In this document: positions 44,895 through 56,130 of the stretch, one piece after another
Numbering within the stretch: the stretch's first letter is position 1
Layout: every line of letters begins with the position of its first letter
Assembly (NCBI GenBank): GCA_038503035.1
Contig: JAVSML010001090.1
Span: 124,001-188,000, forward strand
DNA from: Crocodylus rhombifer
Lineage: Eukaryota; Chordata; Crocodylia; Crocodylidae
Length of the DNA stretch: 64,000 bases
Reading direction: 5' to 3'
The notes under the pieces: generated by a model
The model's database searches: none
What the model was told of the DNA's origin: nothing
What the model saw: the letters and a program-made list of their open reading frames with translations, nothing else
Made by a program: the position numbers and the translations under genes

Positions 44895-47150
44895 CATGGG
44901 GACAGTGACTTATGTGTAGGAGTCTATTAGAGAACTCCCCACTAAGAGGAAGACCTAGATTGGGGATTCAATAGGGAACTAGTTGAAGCCGTGTGCTCCC
45001 AAAGCATGATCTTCTTGGGGTACTTCAACTTGCCTGACATCTCTTGGGATGAGCACATAGCCAAATCAGACAGGTCATGTAGCTTTCTGATGTGCATTGA
45101 TGACCTCTACCTAACCCCAGAGGACTATGGGGTGACTAGGGGAGAGGCATTGCTTGATCTGGTCCTGGCCAAAGGGGAGGAGGACCTGGTGCAGATTGAG
45201 GGAAAGCTTGGTGAAAGCAACCATGAATTGGTCACTTTCTTAGTTCACTGAAGAGCAAGAAAACCTCTCAGTAAAACAGAAGTACTTAACTTTGGGATGA
45301 CTGACTTTTGCAAACTGAGAGAATTGGTCAGTCAGGTAATTAGAGGCCATACTCCACCCCCCAGAAAAGGGAGTACACAAGGAATGGTCATCTCTCAAAA
45401 ACAATCCTTGAAGCACAGGGCAAAGCCATACCATCTTGCAAGAAATGCAGTCAATGGGCAAGGAAGCACCCATGGCTGAATGAGGAACTGTTGGACCTCA
45501 TTAAGCTCAAAAGAGTAGCCTACACCAGCTGGAAAACAGGAAGCATTACCAAAAAGGATTACTCTGCACTCACCTGCACCTGTAGAGACCAGTTGAGAAA
45601 ATCCAAGGCACAAACCAAATTTAGGCTAGCTATGGGAATCAAGGACAACAAAAAGTCTTTCTTCAGATATGTGGGAAATTGGAAAAAGAACGGGGAAAGG
45701 ATTGGGCCCCTCAGAGATTCACAAGTCCATGGGTCTAGACAGAATGCACCCAAGAGTCTTGAAAGAGCTGACAAACATTATTGCACCCCCCTTGGCAGAT
45801 GTATTTGAAAAATCATGGAACTCCAGAGAGGTCGACTGGATGACTGGAAAAGAGCCAATGCCATCCCTATTTACAAGGAAGGGAGGAGGAATGAACTATA
45901 GACCAATCAGTCTTACATTCATCCTTGGAAAAATCCTGGAGAAAATTGTCAAGGGATCCATCAATGCCAGACTAATGGAAGGGAAACTTCCAAATGCCAG
46001 CGAACCCGGCTTTGTGACTGGCAGGTCTCGCTTAACCAACCTCATGTTCTTCTATGACCAAGAAACATGTTCCCTGGACAAGGAAGATGATGTGGATGTC
46101 ATATATCTGGGCTTCAAGAAGGCCTTTGACCTAGTTCTCTATGATGTCCTCATGGTAAACTGGGGAACTGCGGCCTTGATCATTATATGGTCTAATGGCT
46201 AGGCAACTGGTTAAGAGGTTGGACCCAAAGAGTGTTAGTTGAAGGGAGCAAATCAATGTGGCTCAGGGTGACCAGTGGAGTCCCCCAGGGCTGGGTACTT
46301 GGGCCAGTATGCTTTAACATCTTCATTAATGATCTGGATTCAGGAGTCAGATATGAACTGGCCAAGTTCACAGATGATACCAACTTATGGGGGAGAGTGG
46401 TCACACTGCAGGACTGGCTTAGGGATACAAGTCAACTTGAACATGCTCTCACGGTGGGCTGACCAAAACCTGATCGTCTTCAATGCGTAGAAGTTTAAGG
46501 TGCTGCACCTCATTAGGAAGAATCTTCAGCATATTTACAGGCCCGGCAGTGCTATGCTCACTAGTAACATGACCAAAAGGGACTTGGGGATCTTGATTGA
46601 CCACAAAATGAATATGAGCCACCAATGTGATGCTGTGGCTGGCAAAGCTAACCAAACTCTGGCATGCATCCACCGATGCATGTCATGCAAAACCAGGGAA
46701 GTCATCCTCCCACTTTACTTGGTCCTGCAGCTGGAGTACTGTGTCCAGTATTGGGTCCCCAACTTCATGAAGGATGTGGAGAAGCTTGAGAGTGAAGAGG
46801 AGAGCCATGCATATGATCCAAGGCCTGGAGGGAAGGCCATATAAGGAGAGGCAGAGGGACTTGGGACTCTTCAGTCTGGAGAAGAGAAGGTTCGGGGGGG
46901 GACTTGGTGGTAGCCTACAATTACATAAAAGATGGTGCATCATGACCTGGGAGAACACCTGTTCACCAGAGCTCCCCAAGGTATAACAAGGTCTAATGGC
47001 CATAACATCTAGGAAGTCCTATTTAGGGTCAACATAAGAATGATGTTCTTTACAGTGTGTGTGTCTAGGGTCTGGAACAAACTCCCCCCAGAGGTGGTGC
47101 AAGCACCTAATTTGAACTCCTTCAAAAAACAGGTGGCTATATTTCTTGCT
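44895..47150 (+). pseudogene. CR1 ORF2 (endonuclease/reverse transcriptase) relic
   Basis: In order: an endonuclease segment with FLGYFNLPDISW (the usual GDFN aspartate is Tyr) and LLDLVLAKGE, ending GESNHELVTF (the usual SDH is SNH). Then comes a linker KNKKSFFRYV-like segment. The RT has NYRPISLTFILGKILEKIVK, PGFVTGRSRLTNL, motif A as YLGFKKAFDLV (the first catalytic Asp is Gly), [20 protein letters not shown], and motif C FTDDTNLW with both Asp kept. The C terminus has KRDLGILIDHKMN and CIHRCMSCKTREVILPLY. Several frameshifts lie between the segments. It encoded target-primed reverse transcription machinery and is now inactive. Confidence 0.9.
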
Positions 47151-47257
47151 GGGGTCACTTGATCCCACCTGACTTCCTACCTATGGTGTTTGAAGGCGGG
47201 GGCTGGAACCAATGATCTCATAAGGTCCTTCCAGCCCCTAATGTCTATGAAATATAT
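44895..47257 (+). mobile_element. CR1: CR1 LINE, 5'-truncated, plus strand (older subfamily)
   Basis: The copy covers the end of the endonuclease domain, the whole reverse transcriptase and a 3' UTR ending GGTCCTTCCAGCCCCTAATG then TCTATGAAAT. It is clearly more diverged than the copies at 47.4 and 56.1 kb. Its 3' end lies only about 170 bp from the 3' end of the opposite-strand CR1, so the two are convergent. Confidence 0.9.
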
Positions 47258-47341
47258 GGGCTACAGAGAGGCATGAGGGTGCTTCACCATGGAGCCAACA
47301 TGTTTCCCCTGCACTGAAGTGCTCTTGTGCCCCAACCAGCC

Positions 47342-47430
47342 AGGGAATCATCTACATGTGCATTGTACAGCTTATTAGTTTTTACCCTGCTGTGAAGTTT
47401 CTTAGTTTTATACTCCCTAATAGAGGCACG
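47342..47430. mobile_element. MITE fragment between two CR1 copies
   Basis: GAATCATCTACATGTGCATT and TACCCTGCTGTGAAGTTT resemble the family ending in GTCTACACATGC. Only one terminus is clear. Confidence 0.35.
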
Positions 47431-47516
47431 CATAGTTTCATAATTGGTAGGGTTTGAAGGGACCTGAGCAGATCATCAAGTCTGACCCCCTGCCATGGCA
47501 GGAAAGAATACTGGGG

Positions 47517-50439
47517 TCAAATGACCTCAGCAAGGTGTTCATCTAACCTCCTCTTAAAGACCCCCAGGGTAGGAGCGAGTACCACTTCTTTTGGAAGTTG
47601 GTTCCAGATCCTCGCCACCCTGACCGTGAAGTAGCGCCTCCTGATATCTAGCATAAATCTATCCTCTGCCAGCATATGACCATTATTCCTGGTCACTGCT
47701 GGCAGTGCTCAGGGGAACAGGGACTTCCACAGTGCCTGCTGATCCCTCCGACTAGTTTGCAACAGGCCACTAGATCCCCCCTCAGCCTTCTCTTGTGGAG
47801 GCTGAACAGGTTCAGGTCCTGTAGCCTCTCCTCGTAGGGCCTGCCCTGCTGACTCCTGATCATGCAAGTGGCCCTGGTCTGGACCCTCTCCATGTTCTCC
47901 ACATCCCTCTTGAAGTGCGGCGCCCAGAACTGGATGCAGTACTCCAACTGTGGCCTGATCAGTGCTGCATAGAGGGGGAGGATCACTTCCTTGGACCTGC
48001 TCAAGATGCATCTGTGGATGCATGACAAGGTGCAGTTGGCCTTCCTGACTGCATCCCCACACTGCCGGCCCATGTTCATCTTGGAGTCAATGATGACTCC
48101 AAGATCCTTTTCTGCCTGTGTACTGACAAGAAGGGAGTTCCCCAGCCTGTAGGTATGGTGCCGGTTGTTCCTCCCCAGGTGCATCACTTTGCACTTGTCG
48201 TCGTTGAATCCCATCCTATTCTCATCCACCCACCCCTGTCTAGTTCCAATTGCAGCCTATTCCTCCCTTCTAGCATGCCTACATCCCCCCCACATCTTAG
48301 TGTCATCAGCAAATTCGAACAGGGTGCTTTTTATCCCCTCGTCCAAGTCACTGATGAAGATGTTGAACTGTGTGGGCCCGAGGACCGAGCCCTGCGGAAC
48401 CCCACTGCCCACATCCCTCCAGGTTGAAAATGACCCATCCACCACCACTCCCTAGGTGCGGCCCTCCAGCCAGTTGGCGACCCAGTTGACTGTCTGGGTG
48501 TCGACACCACAGTCCCTCAGTTTTTTCATGAGAATGGGGTGAGAGACCGTGTCGAAGGCCTTCCAAAAGTCCAGGAAGACTATGTCCACTGCTACCCCTG
48601 CATCTAAGGATTTGGTGATCTGATCATAGAAGGCCACCAGGTTGGTCTGACAGGACCTGCTGCTAATGAACCCGTGTTGGTTGCCCCTAAGCATGATCTC
48701 CCCTACTTGTCCCTCATGGATATGTGCCAGAATAATTTTCTCAAACAGCTTGCCTAGGATCGAGGTAAGACTAACTGGCCTATAGTTTCCTGGGTCCTCC
48801 TTCTTCCCCTTTTTGAATATGGGAACCACGTTCCAGTCCTCTGGCACCATATCAGAGCACCACAAGTGCTCATAAAGCCGTGCCAGAGGTCCTGCAATGA
48901 CCTCAGCCAATTCCTTAAGTATTCTAGGGTGGAGATCGTCTGGACTGGCTGACTTGAATACATCCGGTCCCTCCAGAAGTTCCTCATTAACCCTTGGCCT
49001 ATGTGTGTCTCCCCTGGGGCCTGAGGGGGGCCCAGCTGGGGGTGACTGTTCTGGTCCCTGCTTAGGAAAATGGAGGCAAAGAAATAGTTAAACATGTTGG
49101 CTTTGTTATCTGCTGTGATCAAATTTCCTAACGTCCTGCAGGGGCCCCACATTACCCAGAACCTTCTTTTTACCCTCTATGTATTTAAAGAAGGACTTCT
49201 TATTGGCCTTACTCTGAGAAGCTAGTCCCAGTGCTATCTCTGCCTTGGCCTTCCTGACTGCCCCCCTGCACCCAAGAGCAAGTACAGTATAGTCATCTCT
49301 GGTGATGGCCCCTCCTTTCCATTGAGTTTATGCCTCCCTTTTAGCTAGGAGACATTCCCAGATGCTTTTTGTGAGCCATGGGGGCTTTTGTGCCCTCCTG
49401 CTCACTTTGATCCTCATTGGGATTACCTCCCTTTGGGCTTGGAGGATCTTCTCCTTAAGGAGTGACCACTGTCCTTGGACACGTGGCTCCCCTCCCCTCT
49501 GGGACCTCAGTGCTTCCCCAACTATTGTCCTTAGCTCATTGAAGTCCTCCCTCCTGAAATCTAGGACTGCTGCCTTGCTGTAGGCCTTTGCCACTTTGCG
49601 CTGGATGGTGAATTCCAGTAGTTGACGATCACTGTTGCCCAGGTGGTCGAGCACCCGCAGCCCCCTCACCAGGTCATCTCCAGTGGCCAGCACCAGGTCC
49701 AACAAGGCATCTCCCCTGGTGGGGATGTGCACCTCCTGGGTTAGATGGAGGTCCTGCATTCTGGCTAAGAACCTACATGAGTGGTCAGTTCTGGCTGACT
49801 GCTCTTCCCAGCAGATATTTGGGAAGTTCAGGTCCCCCATGACTACCACAGCCTTAGACTTCACTACCTCCATGAGCTGACCTAAGAATTCCTGGTCGAG
49901 CTCTTCCCCTTGGTTGGGAGGTCTGTAATAGACCCCCACCGTTAAGTCTCTTTTCCCTCGACTGCCTTGTATTCTAACCCAAACACTTCAGAGTGTCCCT
50001 CCTCTGATTCTTTTTTAATTGCAGAGGATGGGTATTCCTCCTTAATGTAGAGTGCCATGCCCCCACCTTTCCTTCCTATCCTGTCCCTCCTGTACAGCCT
50101 ATAACCATTGATATTCACCGCCCAGTCATGCGTTGAGTCCCACCACATTTCACTGAACCCCACTATGTCCGGGTTGGTGTCAGCTAGCAGGAGGGTGAGT
50201 TCCTTCTGCTTGTTTCCCACACTATGAACATTTGTGTGGAGGCATTTGAGTCCTCCTGTGGATGTGTGTACTGACCCCCTAATCACAGCATTGCCCTGGC
50301 CCCCGTCGCTTACCTGTGTATATGTTTCGCTTACTGGTCTAGGCTGGGCTGCAGTTGTGGGTGTTGCTTGGTCAGGTAGTCTGATTATTTGTCCACCATC
50401 ATCTTCACCTTCCCCCGATGAGACTAGTTTAAAGCCCAC
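47517..50439 (-). pseudogene. CR1 ORF2: endonuclease-reverse transcriptase, broken
   Basis: The APE-type endonuclease comes first: LKCLHTNVHSVGNKQKEL, GFSEMWWDS, YRRDRIGRKGGGMALYI, then a frameshift near 49,955, VYYRPPNQ, VMGDLNFPNICW, ALLDLVLATGDD and GNSDRQLLEF. The last motif is normally SDH, so the catalytic His is Arg. A TAA follows LLAKREA (49,328-49,330). After another shift near 49,130 comes the RT: NYRPVSLTSILGKLFEKIIL, HGFISSRSCQTNLVAFYD, motif A FLDFWKAFDTVSH, a TAG at 48,452-48,454, [20 protein letters not shown] and motif C FADDTKMW with both Asp kept. Then KDLGVIIDSKMN and CIHRCILSRSKEVILPLY; a shift near 47,700 precedes the original stop at about 47,517. The 5' end overlaps the end of ORF1; the first frame opens with GTG, so the true start is uncertain. 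Confidence 0.93.
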
Positions 50440-51477
50440 CAGAGGAGGTCCGCCAACCTAGAACAAAACACATGCTTACCTTTAGGGGAAAGGTGGAGCC
50501 CATCCCATCCAAGCATGTCTCTCGTCGTGATGGTTGAGGAAGCCACAGACCACCTCGAGCCACTATTCCTGAAGCCGCCAGTTGGTCTCCATGATGCACG
50601 TTTCATGCTGTCTTCCACATCCACTCACTGGTAGGATAGAAGAGAAAACCACCTATTCACCTATCTCCTTTAGCATGCAACTGAGAGCATGGTAGTCCTC
50701 CATCAGGTGATCAGGGCTTCTCCTGGCTGCATCATTAGTACCCATGTGGACTAGGACCATGGGGTAGTAATCGGTAGGCTGGATCATGGTTTGGAGCATC
50801 CCTTTCATGTCCTGAATCTTTGCTCCATGTTGGCAGTAGACCTTGTGTGCTAAGGGGTCCTGCCAACAGATGGGGCCCTCTGTACCTCTCAGGATGGAGT
50901 GGCCTATGACAATCACGCGACGCTTTCTCCTCCTGGCCTTCTTATCTCCTTCAGCCTGCATGGGACGTGGTGAGCGTGGAGTTGCCTCCTCCCCGGTTTC
51001 CTCCTCTCCTTCCTTCTTCTCCAGGGATGCCAGGGCCTCATACCTGTAATCCAGCTGGACTGGAGCAACTGGTACTGCTGTGTTATGAGCAGCTCTGGTT
51101 CAGGAGGTGACCGTCTGCCACTTAGCAGTGGAGGGCACTTCTTGAGGTGCATCTTTCTTGGGTGTACAGCCCTGCAGGGAAAGAAAATAGCTGTCAATTT
51201 CATTCTCTGCCTCCCTGATTCCCCTCAGCCTGCTAACCTCCTCCTGGAGCTCCCTCACCTGCACCTCCAGGACCCTAAGGTGGGTGTCTGCAGGACAGGT
51301 GTGGGGGTCCCCAGTCCCTGCCCCCCAGGCCTTGCTGGGCAACTCCCACAGGCCAGGGGTTTGGGGGATGCCAGCCCCCCCCGTGGGCTCTGTCTGGGTG
51401 GAGCCCTCAGACAAGCCCCAGGAAAGCTGTGCCCCCCGGGAAGGGGCCCTGGAAGCACTCCGTGTTGACACCATCAT
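50424..51477 (-). pseudogene. CR1 ORF1: coiled coil plus SGNH-hydrolase-like domain, broken
   Basis: The ATG is at 51,475-51,477. After a low-complexity Pro/Gly/Ser N terminus, HLRVLEVQVRELQEEVSRLR forms a coiled coil. A TGA at 51,100-51,102 interrupts the frame, which then continues with basic KKARRRKRRVIVIGHSILRG. GHSI is the Ser-containing block I of SGNH/GDSL hydrolases, HMGTNDAARRSP is the GxND block, and after a TAG (50,653-50,655) and a frameshift, WDGLHLSPKGK supplies the DxxH block. CR1 ORF1 proteins bind RNA/DNA and many carry this esterase domain, whose role in transposition is not settled. All three catalytic-type blocks are legible although the reading frame is broken. Confidence 0.88.
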
Positions 51478-51594
51478 AGGAGTTGCTGCCTATTTCTGGC
51501 TGAGTGAGGTGCCTTTGCCCCACGCTAGCAGGAGTCTGCCTCTTGGCCCTTCCTGGTTGCCTGCCGGTGCACTCTTACAGAACACACCTGTTTG

Positions 51595-51840
51595 CGCACT
51601 CTGTTCATGTGGCTCCCTACTGGCTCAGCTAAGAGGGATCTGGGGGGGCTTCCCCTCCAGACCCAGCTCAGCTGCATCATTCTCTCTGCCCCACTTACCT
51701 TAGGGGGATCAGCTGCTGCTGCCCCCGCTGCTGCTGCGTTTGCCTCTGCTCCGGGTCCGGTAAGGGGGCACACGTGAGTGCGGGACACACATGTGCCTGG
51801 ATCCCTCCTCTCCCCGCTGCTCCTGGCTCCTGAGTGCTGG
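51595..51840 (-). promoter_or_regulatory. CR1 5' UTR monomer 1 (inner)
   Basis: About 245 bp from CTCTGTTCATGTGGCTCCCT to CTCCTGGCTCCTGAGTGC are repeated at 52,065-52,333. It includes GCTGCTGCTGC and GGGGGCACACGTG words. On the element's own strand it holds CCTAAGGTAAGTGGGG, a near-consensus splice donor (51,693-51,702 on plus as ACTTACCTTA). Confidence 0.7.
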
Positions 51841-52064
51841 GAGCTACTTCAAACTTCTGCTTTTAAAGGCCGCGGTTTGAATTTCCTGCCACTGCCCCTA
51901 CCACCAATCAGGTGCTCTGGTCTCACTGGAAGTGCCTGCCGGCGATCCCACCCCCTGTGCTCCCCTGCTGGGGGGATCTGGTGCCTCCTGAGACTGCTCC
52001 ACAAGGGTTAACCCCAGGGGTGCTCCCTGGCTTGGGGGGGCAAACCCCCCCCACCCCCCCCCTT

Positions 52065-52333
52065 TGCTCGCTCTGTTGACATGGCTCCCTATTGGCTGAG
52101 CTAAGGGGAATCCGGGGGGCTTCCCCTCCAGATCTGGCTCAGCTGCATTGGTCCCTCTGCCCCACTTACCTTAGGGGGATCAGCTACTGCTGCCCCCTCT
52201 GCTGCTACATTCACCTCTGCTGCTGCTGTGTTCGCCTCTGCTCCGGGTCTGGTAAGGGGGCACATGTGTGTTCGGGACACATGTGTGCCTGGATCCCTCC
52301 TCTACCCACTGTTCCTGGCTCCCAAGTGCAGTA
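52065..52333 (-). promoter_or_regulatory. CR1 5' UTR monomer 2 (outer)
   Basis: This is the second copy of the unit, offset about 472 bp from the first, with an extra GCTGCTGCTGTGTTCGCCTC expansion. The same splice-donor-like ACTTACCTTA lies at 52,164-52,173. Tandem 5' monomers act as promoters in some mammalian LINEs; a promoter role here is inference. Confidence 0.65.
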
Positions 52334-52357
52334 AAATACTGCAGTTAGCTTTCCTTG

Positions 52358-53178
52358 AGTGCATGTCTACACACATGCCCATCATGAGTAAATTTCCTCC
52401 TGATGGAGGTAGTTCATAGCAGAGATACTTATGTCCTGCTCTGTTACTATATGGCAGCCAGGGGAAGCTCTAGGTACTCCTGGGTGCCAGCCCTGGGCTG
52501 GGAGTGGGGGCCTGTGTCAGGCCTAGGATCTAGTGGGTGTGGGAAACTCTCCTGCCTCCAAGGCAACTGCTTCTCATCCTGCACTCCTGCCTGAGGCAGC
52601 TGCCTGGTAGCCAACCCCTGCTCTGATCATTGAGCTGGGCTGGGATAATGTCTGCTGCCCCTGGCATCAGACAGTTCCTGGCCCCAGCTCTACAATCAGA
52701 CAGGGGGCTGAGACATTGTTCCGTGCCCCTGGCAGCTGCCTGCTTCTGAGGTAGGCTCTGATCTCAGAGCCTGGGTGGGGACAACTACCATAGGAACAGG
52801 CAGTTCCTGGCCCTGGCTTTGTGATCAGAGCTAGGGCTGGGACATTGCTTACTGTCCCGAGCAGCAGGCAGCTCCTGGCCCCACTGAAAACCCACTGAAA
52901 CTGAGTTCAGAGCCTGCCCTGGCAGCAAGCAGCTCCCAATGGAGGGGACTGTTTTCCTGCCACCTGCTGCTTAGGCTGACTGGGAACAATGTGCTCCTGG
53001 TCATGTATGTTACAGTGTGCTACTGTGCAGTACATCTACAACCTGTATTTACAGGTTGTAAAAAACTGCATAGTAGACTAATCTACTGTACAGTAGCTCC
53101 TTTGCATGGTTACATAGTGACACTGCACTGTGCAGTATATTAGCCTGCTGCATAGTAAAGTGTCTTGTGTAGACACTC
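52358..53178. mobile_element. Long (about 820 bp) MITE-like element, GTCTACACA ends
   Basis: GCATGTCTACACACATGCCC on the left and, in reverse complement, AGTGTCTACACAAGACACTT on the right are inverted ends. The interior 52,617-52,900 contains degenerate repeats of about 90 bp (CAGTTCCTGGCCCC; GATCAGAGC; GGGCTGGGACATTG). The right part has CACTGTGCAGTATATTAGC words shared with other members. Confidence 0.6.
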
Positions 53179-53199
53179 ACTGACTCATATGGCCAGTAT

Positions 53200-54600
53200 T
53201 TCACTAACTGAACCAAGCCCCCAATACTTGTATGTAGAGAAGGTCTGAAACAATACAGATTGAAAATAAAAGAGATTTCCTACAAAAATCCATGGGAGAA
53301 TTAAAAGAAAAATAGAACTGGAACTGAAAATGTTTGGTCTGACAGGTAGCAAGCAATGTCAGTGAGGATCTACTGAAAACAAGCTTGTACACAACAAATT
53401 TTAGTAGATAAATGATATACAAACTTAAAATATAGAAAACCTTAGCATCATTTCAGTAAATACCCAGATAAACCTAAAAAAAGAAAAAAGAAAACAAAAA
53501 CACAATCCAGTCTGTTTGATAACTGGCTAAGAAGCTCTTCATTTAAATGACTTATCTAAATTCTAATGTCTAATATCATACAAATTAATTTATCCTCATA
53601 ATATCCCTTTAGGAAATAGGGAAATTCAATTTACAGGTGATGGAAAAAGCACAGACAGCCAAAATAGTTATACCATTTAAAAAGATTGGGGGAAATGTCT
53701 GCTGCACTGCACTTAAATTCAGTCTATTATATCTGTTGACTCCTAACCCATAAATAATTAAAGTCAAATGTAGTAATTTACCTCAAAATAAATTTAAAAA
53801 ATTCTTATGGTTTATGTTTAGTTAGAGTAGGTAAAGAATGGACAGACCACTACATTGGCTAGCTGACACATACTGCCCCTTTTTAAAGTATTGTAATATA
53901 TCACACAGGAAGTTTGTTGCAAAGTAAGAAATGGAATCCAAATGTCCCAAGCCCTGTCCCAGTAGCACTCAAAGTCTAGTAAAAGGTAAAAAAAAGAATT
54001 TTGCAGACAGCTGGGACTCCACTAAGTTTTGGTGATATGGTAATTGACCTTATTTGGGTCCCAGTTCAGACAGGTACCTCAGCACATACCTATCTTTGCA
54101 CTTGTGAGTAGTCTCAGTGAGATAATTTAATTTATATGCTTGATGTACCTTTTTGAACAGAAGCAGTAAAATGGTTTCCTGATAAGTATTTATTAGGGTC
54201 TTATGGTTGTTATGAGAATCTTTGTAGGGCCTTTATAGAAACTTTTCTTTAACTTCTCAATCAATGTTATGATTGGGTACTTGGTACATAACATGCACAT
54301 GTACTACAAAGATGACTACAGTTTTCAATTAATTTGAAAACTATTTTGTTGACACCAGTCCTTGAGACCTCCATGTTCATGAGGCAAGAATATGTGAAAA
54401 AAAAAAATAACAGTATTTAGCTAGGCATGAAATGTACCTTTTTAGAGAAAACTAAATCAGAAACAGAAAATCTCTGGTAAAAGCCAAAAATGTGTTTATT
54501 TAAAGTATATGCTGTTGCGAGTTGGAGTGAATAATAAAACTAAAAAGATAGTGGCACTAAATCTAGATTTAGGACTGACAAAGATGCCATACATCTCTGT
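53200..54600. other. Gene-free sequence
   Basis: This is AT-rich DNA without a supported gene or recognisable repeat. Confidence 0.5.
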
Positions 54601-54602
54601 GG

Positions 54603-54796
54603 CTGTGTTTACACATGTGATGGACTGCACAGTTGTTACTGCATAGCAAATACTAAATGACTACACAGTAACCAGTATTAGTGTGCAGTACTGTTGCCAC
54701 GTGGTTTTTTTTCCCATTGCTACTGTGCAGTAGTGTCACCTCACAGTTAGTGCCCAGCAATGCTACTGCACCATAGCATGTTATCATGTAGACATG
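54603..54796. mobile_element. Compact 194-bp MITE, GTCTACACATGC family
   Basis: GGCTGTGTTTACACATGTGA on the left and, in reverse complement, GGACATGTCTACATGATAAC on the right. The interior is made of ACTGCACAG/CTACACAGTAACCAG/ACTGTGCAGTAG words that can fold on themselves. It is the shortest and clearest member of the family in this window. Confidence 0.7.
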
Positions 54797-54804
54797 TCCT
54801 GTTT

Positions 54805-55045
54805 GTCTATATCAATGATTCTTAACCTTTTTAGACTTGAGGCACCCTTTGGAAAATTCCAGATCTTAGTTTTCACTTAATTTTTTACTATGCAAAAAAT
54901 AGTCAAATTCCAAAGAGCTTAGAAAGAGCACAACAAGTCAGAATGTTTTCAACACTATGGATTCCTATGCAAAATCTCAGGGTTTATTTGGTGAATCATG
55001 TTTGCACATGCCATGACACCCTGGTTGAGAATCACTGGTCCACAT
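54805..55045. mobile_element. hAT-like MITE, 225 bp
   Basis: The element runs from CAATGATTCTTAACCTTTTT (54,813) to AGAATCACTG (55,037), with inverted ends of the CAGTGATTCTCAACC type. The flanking 8-mers GTCTATAT and GTCCACAT agree at six of eight positions, as expected for an old 8-bp duplication. It lies directly beside the previous MITE. Confidence 0.8.
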
Positions 55046-55049
55046 GAAT

Positions 55050-56130
55050 GTTTTGTCCATGCCCATACTACTAATTTATGGTGCTGAAACACTTCACTCT
55101 GTTTTCTACATACTGATTCCAAAATGAGAATGTAGTAGAGTAATTAGATGTGTCAGGACTGTTAATCCATTTTACACTAGACATTCATTGGTTGAAAACC
55201 AGAAATGATCAGAGCAGCAAGGGCCAAGATTCAAGACTTTCCAAAACCCCCAAATGAGTAAACTGGTCGAGTTATGTATACATTAAAAAGATCATAGGAA
55301 GAGGGATCAGCACTTTTTAGTGAACATTTTGCAAAAATGAATACAATTTTTGACAAGAACAGGAAAGAATGATTGGGGTTTACATACTTACTTGCTTGAG
55401 CCAAAGGCAGCAAACCTAGCTGATTTCTTATATCGCTATTCAGAGCCAACTGGAAACCAGGAAAACATTTATCAGTTCCTGAATATGACTATTGTAATTA
55501 CATGGTTTCATTCAACAAAGTTTTCTTTTTAGCCTTTCTTTCTGTCAGTGGACTATAGATTTTCTTCTGTAGTGCTTTTACATACTGTAGGGATCTCTCC
55601 CTAGCTCCAAAATGTCAAACTTTGATTAAGAGAACAAGCAAATCTACAGGAACAATCAAACTGCTTATTTTTAGTTTCTGTGATTAGGAGCATGTTTTAA
55701 ATTAATACAGAAAGGTTTGCTGACTTTATTTATGATGCATGGTAAACAAAAATATGCAGAAATTACCCATCATTCTTGACACTTATCTTGACACAAATGC
55801 ATTTGAAGCTCAATTAATAATTAATACTGCCATCTATGCACACTTACTTGTCACCTCTCTATCAAACAAGCGAATCTGTGTAAGTTTTGTAAGTAAACAA
55901 ATTATGCTAGAACATATCTTGACTATCACCACTCTCTGCTCAAATGGAGAATTGACCTACAAGATAATGAGATCTAATGATGCTCATCTAAAGGGCAATA
56001 ATGCGCTTCCTGAGTATTGCTTTCTTCTTGGCTGGCTTTCTGCCCATATTCTTCCTTTTGAGTCCTGGGGATGAGCTTTTCTAAGTGGTGGCATGATTGG
56101 ATAATGCAGTTGAACTCAAAATACCACCAT
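55050..56130. other. Gene-free sequence
   Basis: A 111-codon frame at 55,739-56,074 has no recognisable domain and an AT-driven composition. No other feature is supported. Confidence 0.5.

Larger units (their letters stand above)
47431..52335 (-). mobile_element. CR1: Near full-length CR1 LINE, minus strand
   Basis: The 3' end (CATAGTTTCATAATTGGTAG, then GGACCTGAGCAGATCATC) lies at 47,431. ORF2, ORF1 and a GC-rich 5' region follow to about 52,335, about 4.9 kb in total, close to the 4.5-5 kb of intact CR1. The same 3' end type is at 56,131, so this is a locally repeated, relatively young subfamily. Multiple stops and frameshifts make the copy inactive. Confidence 0.92.

Noticed and set aside
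48155..48455. Plus-strand open frames across CR1
   Set aside because: They are the antisense of the CR1 reverse transcriptase and have no independent support.
55739..56074. 111-codon open frame on plus
   Set aside because: No recognisable family; codon composition matches the AT-rich surroundings.
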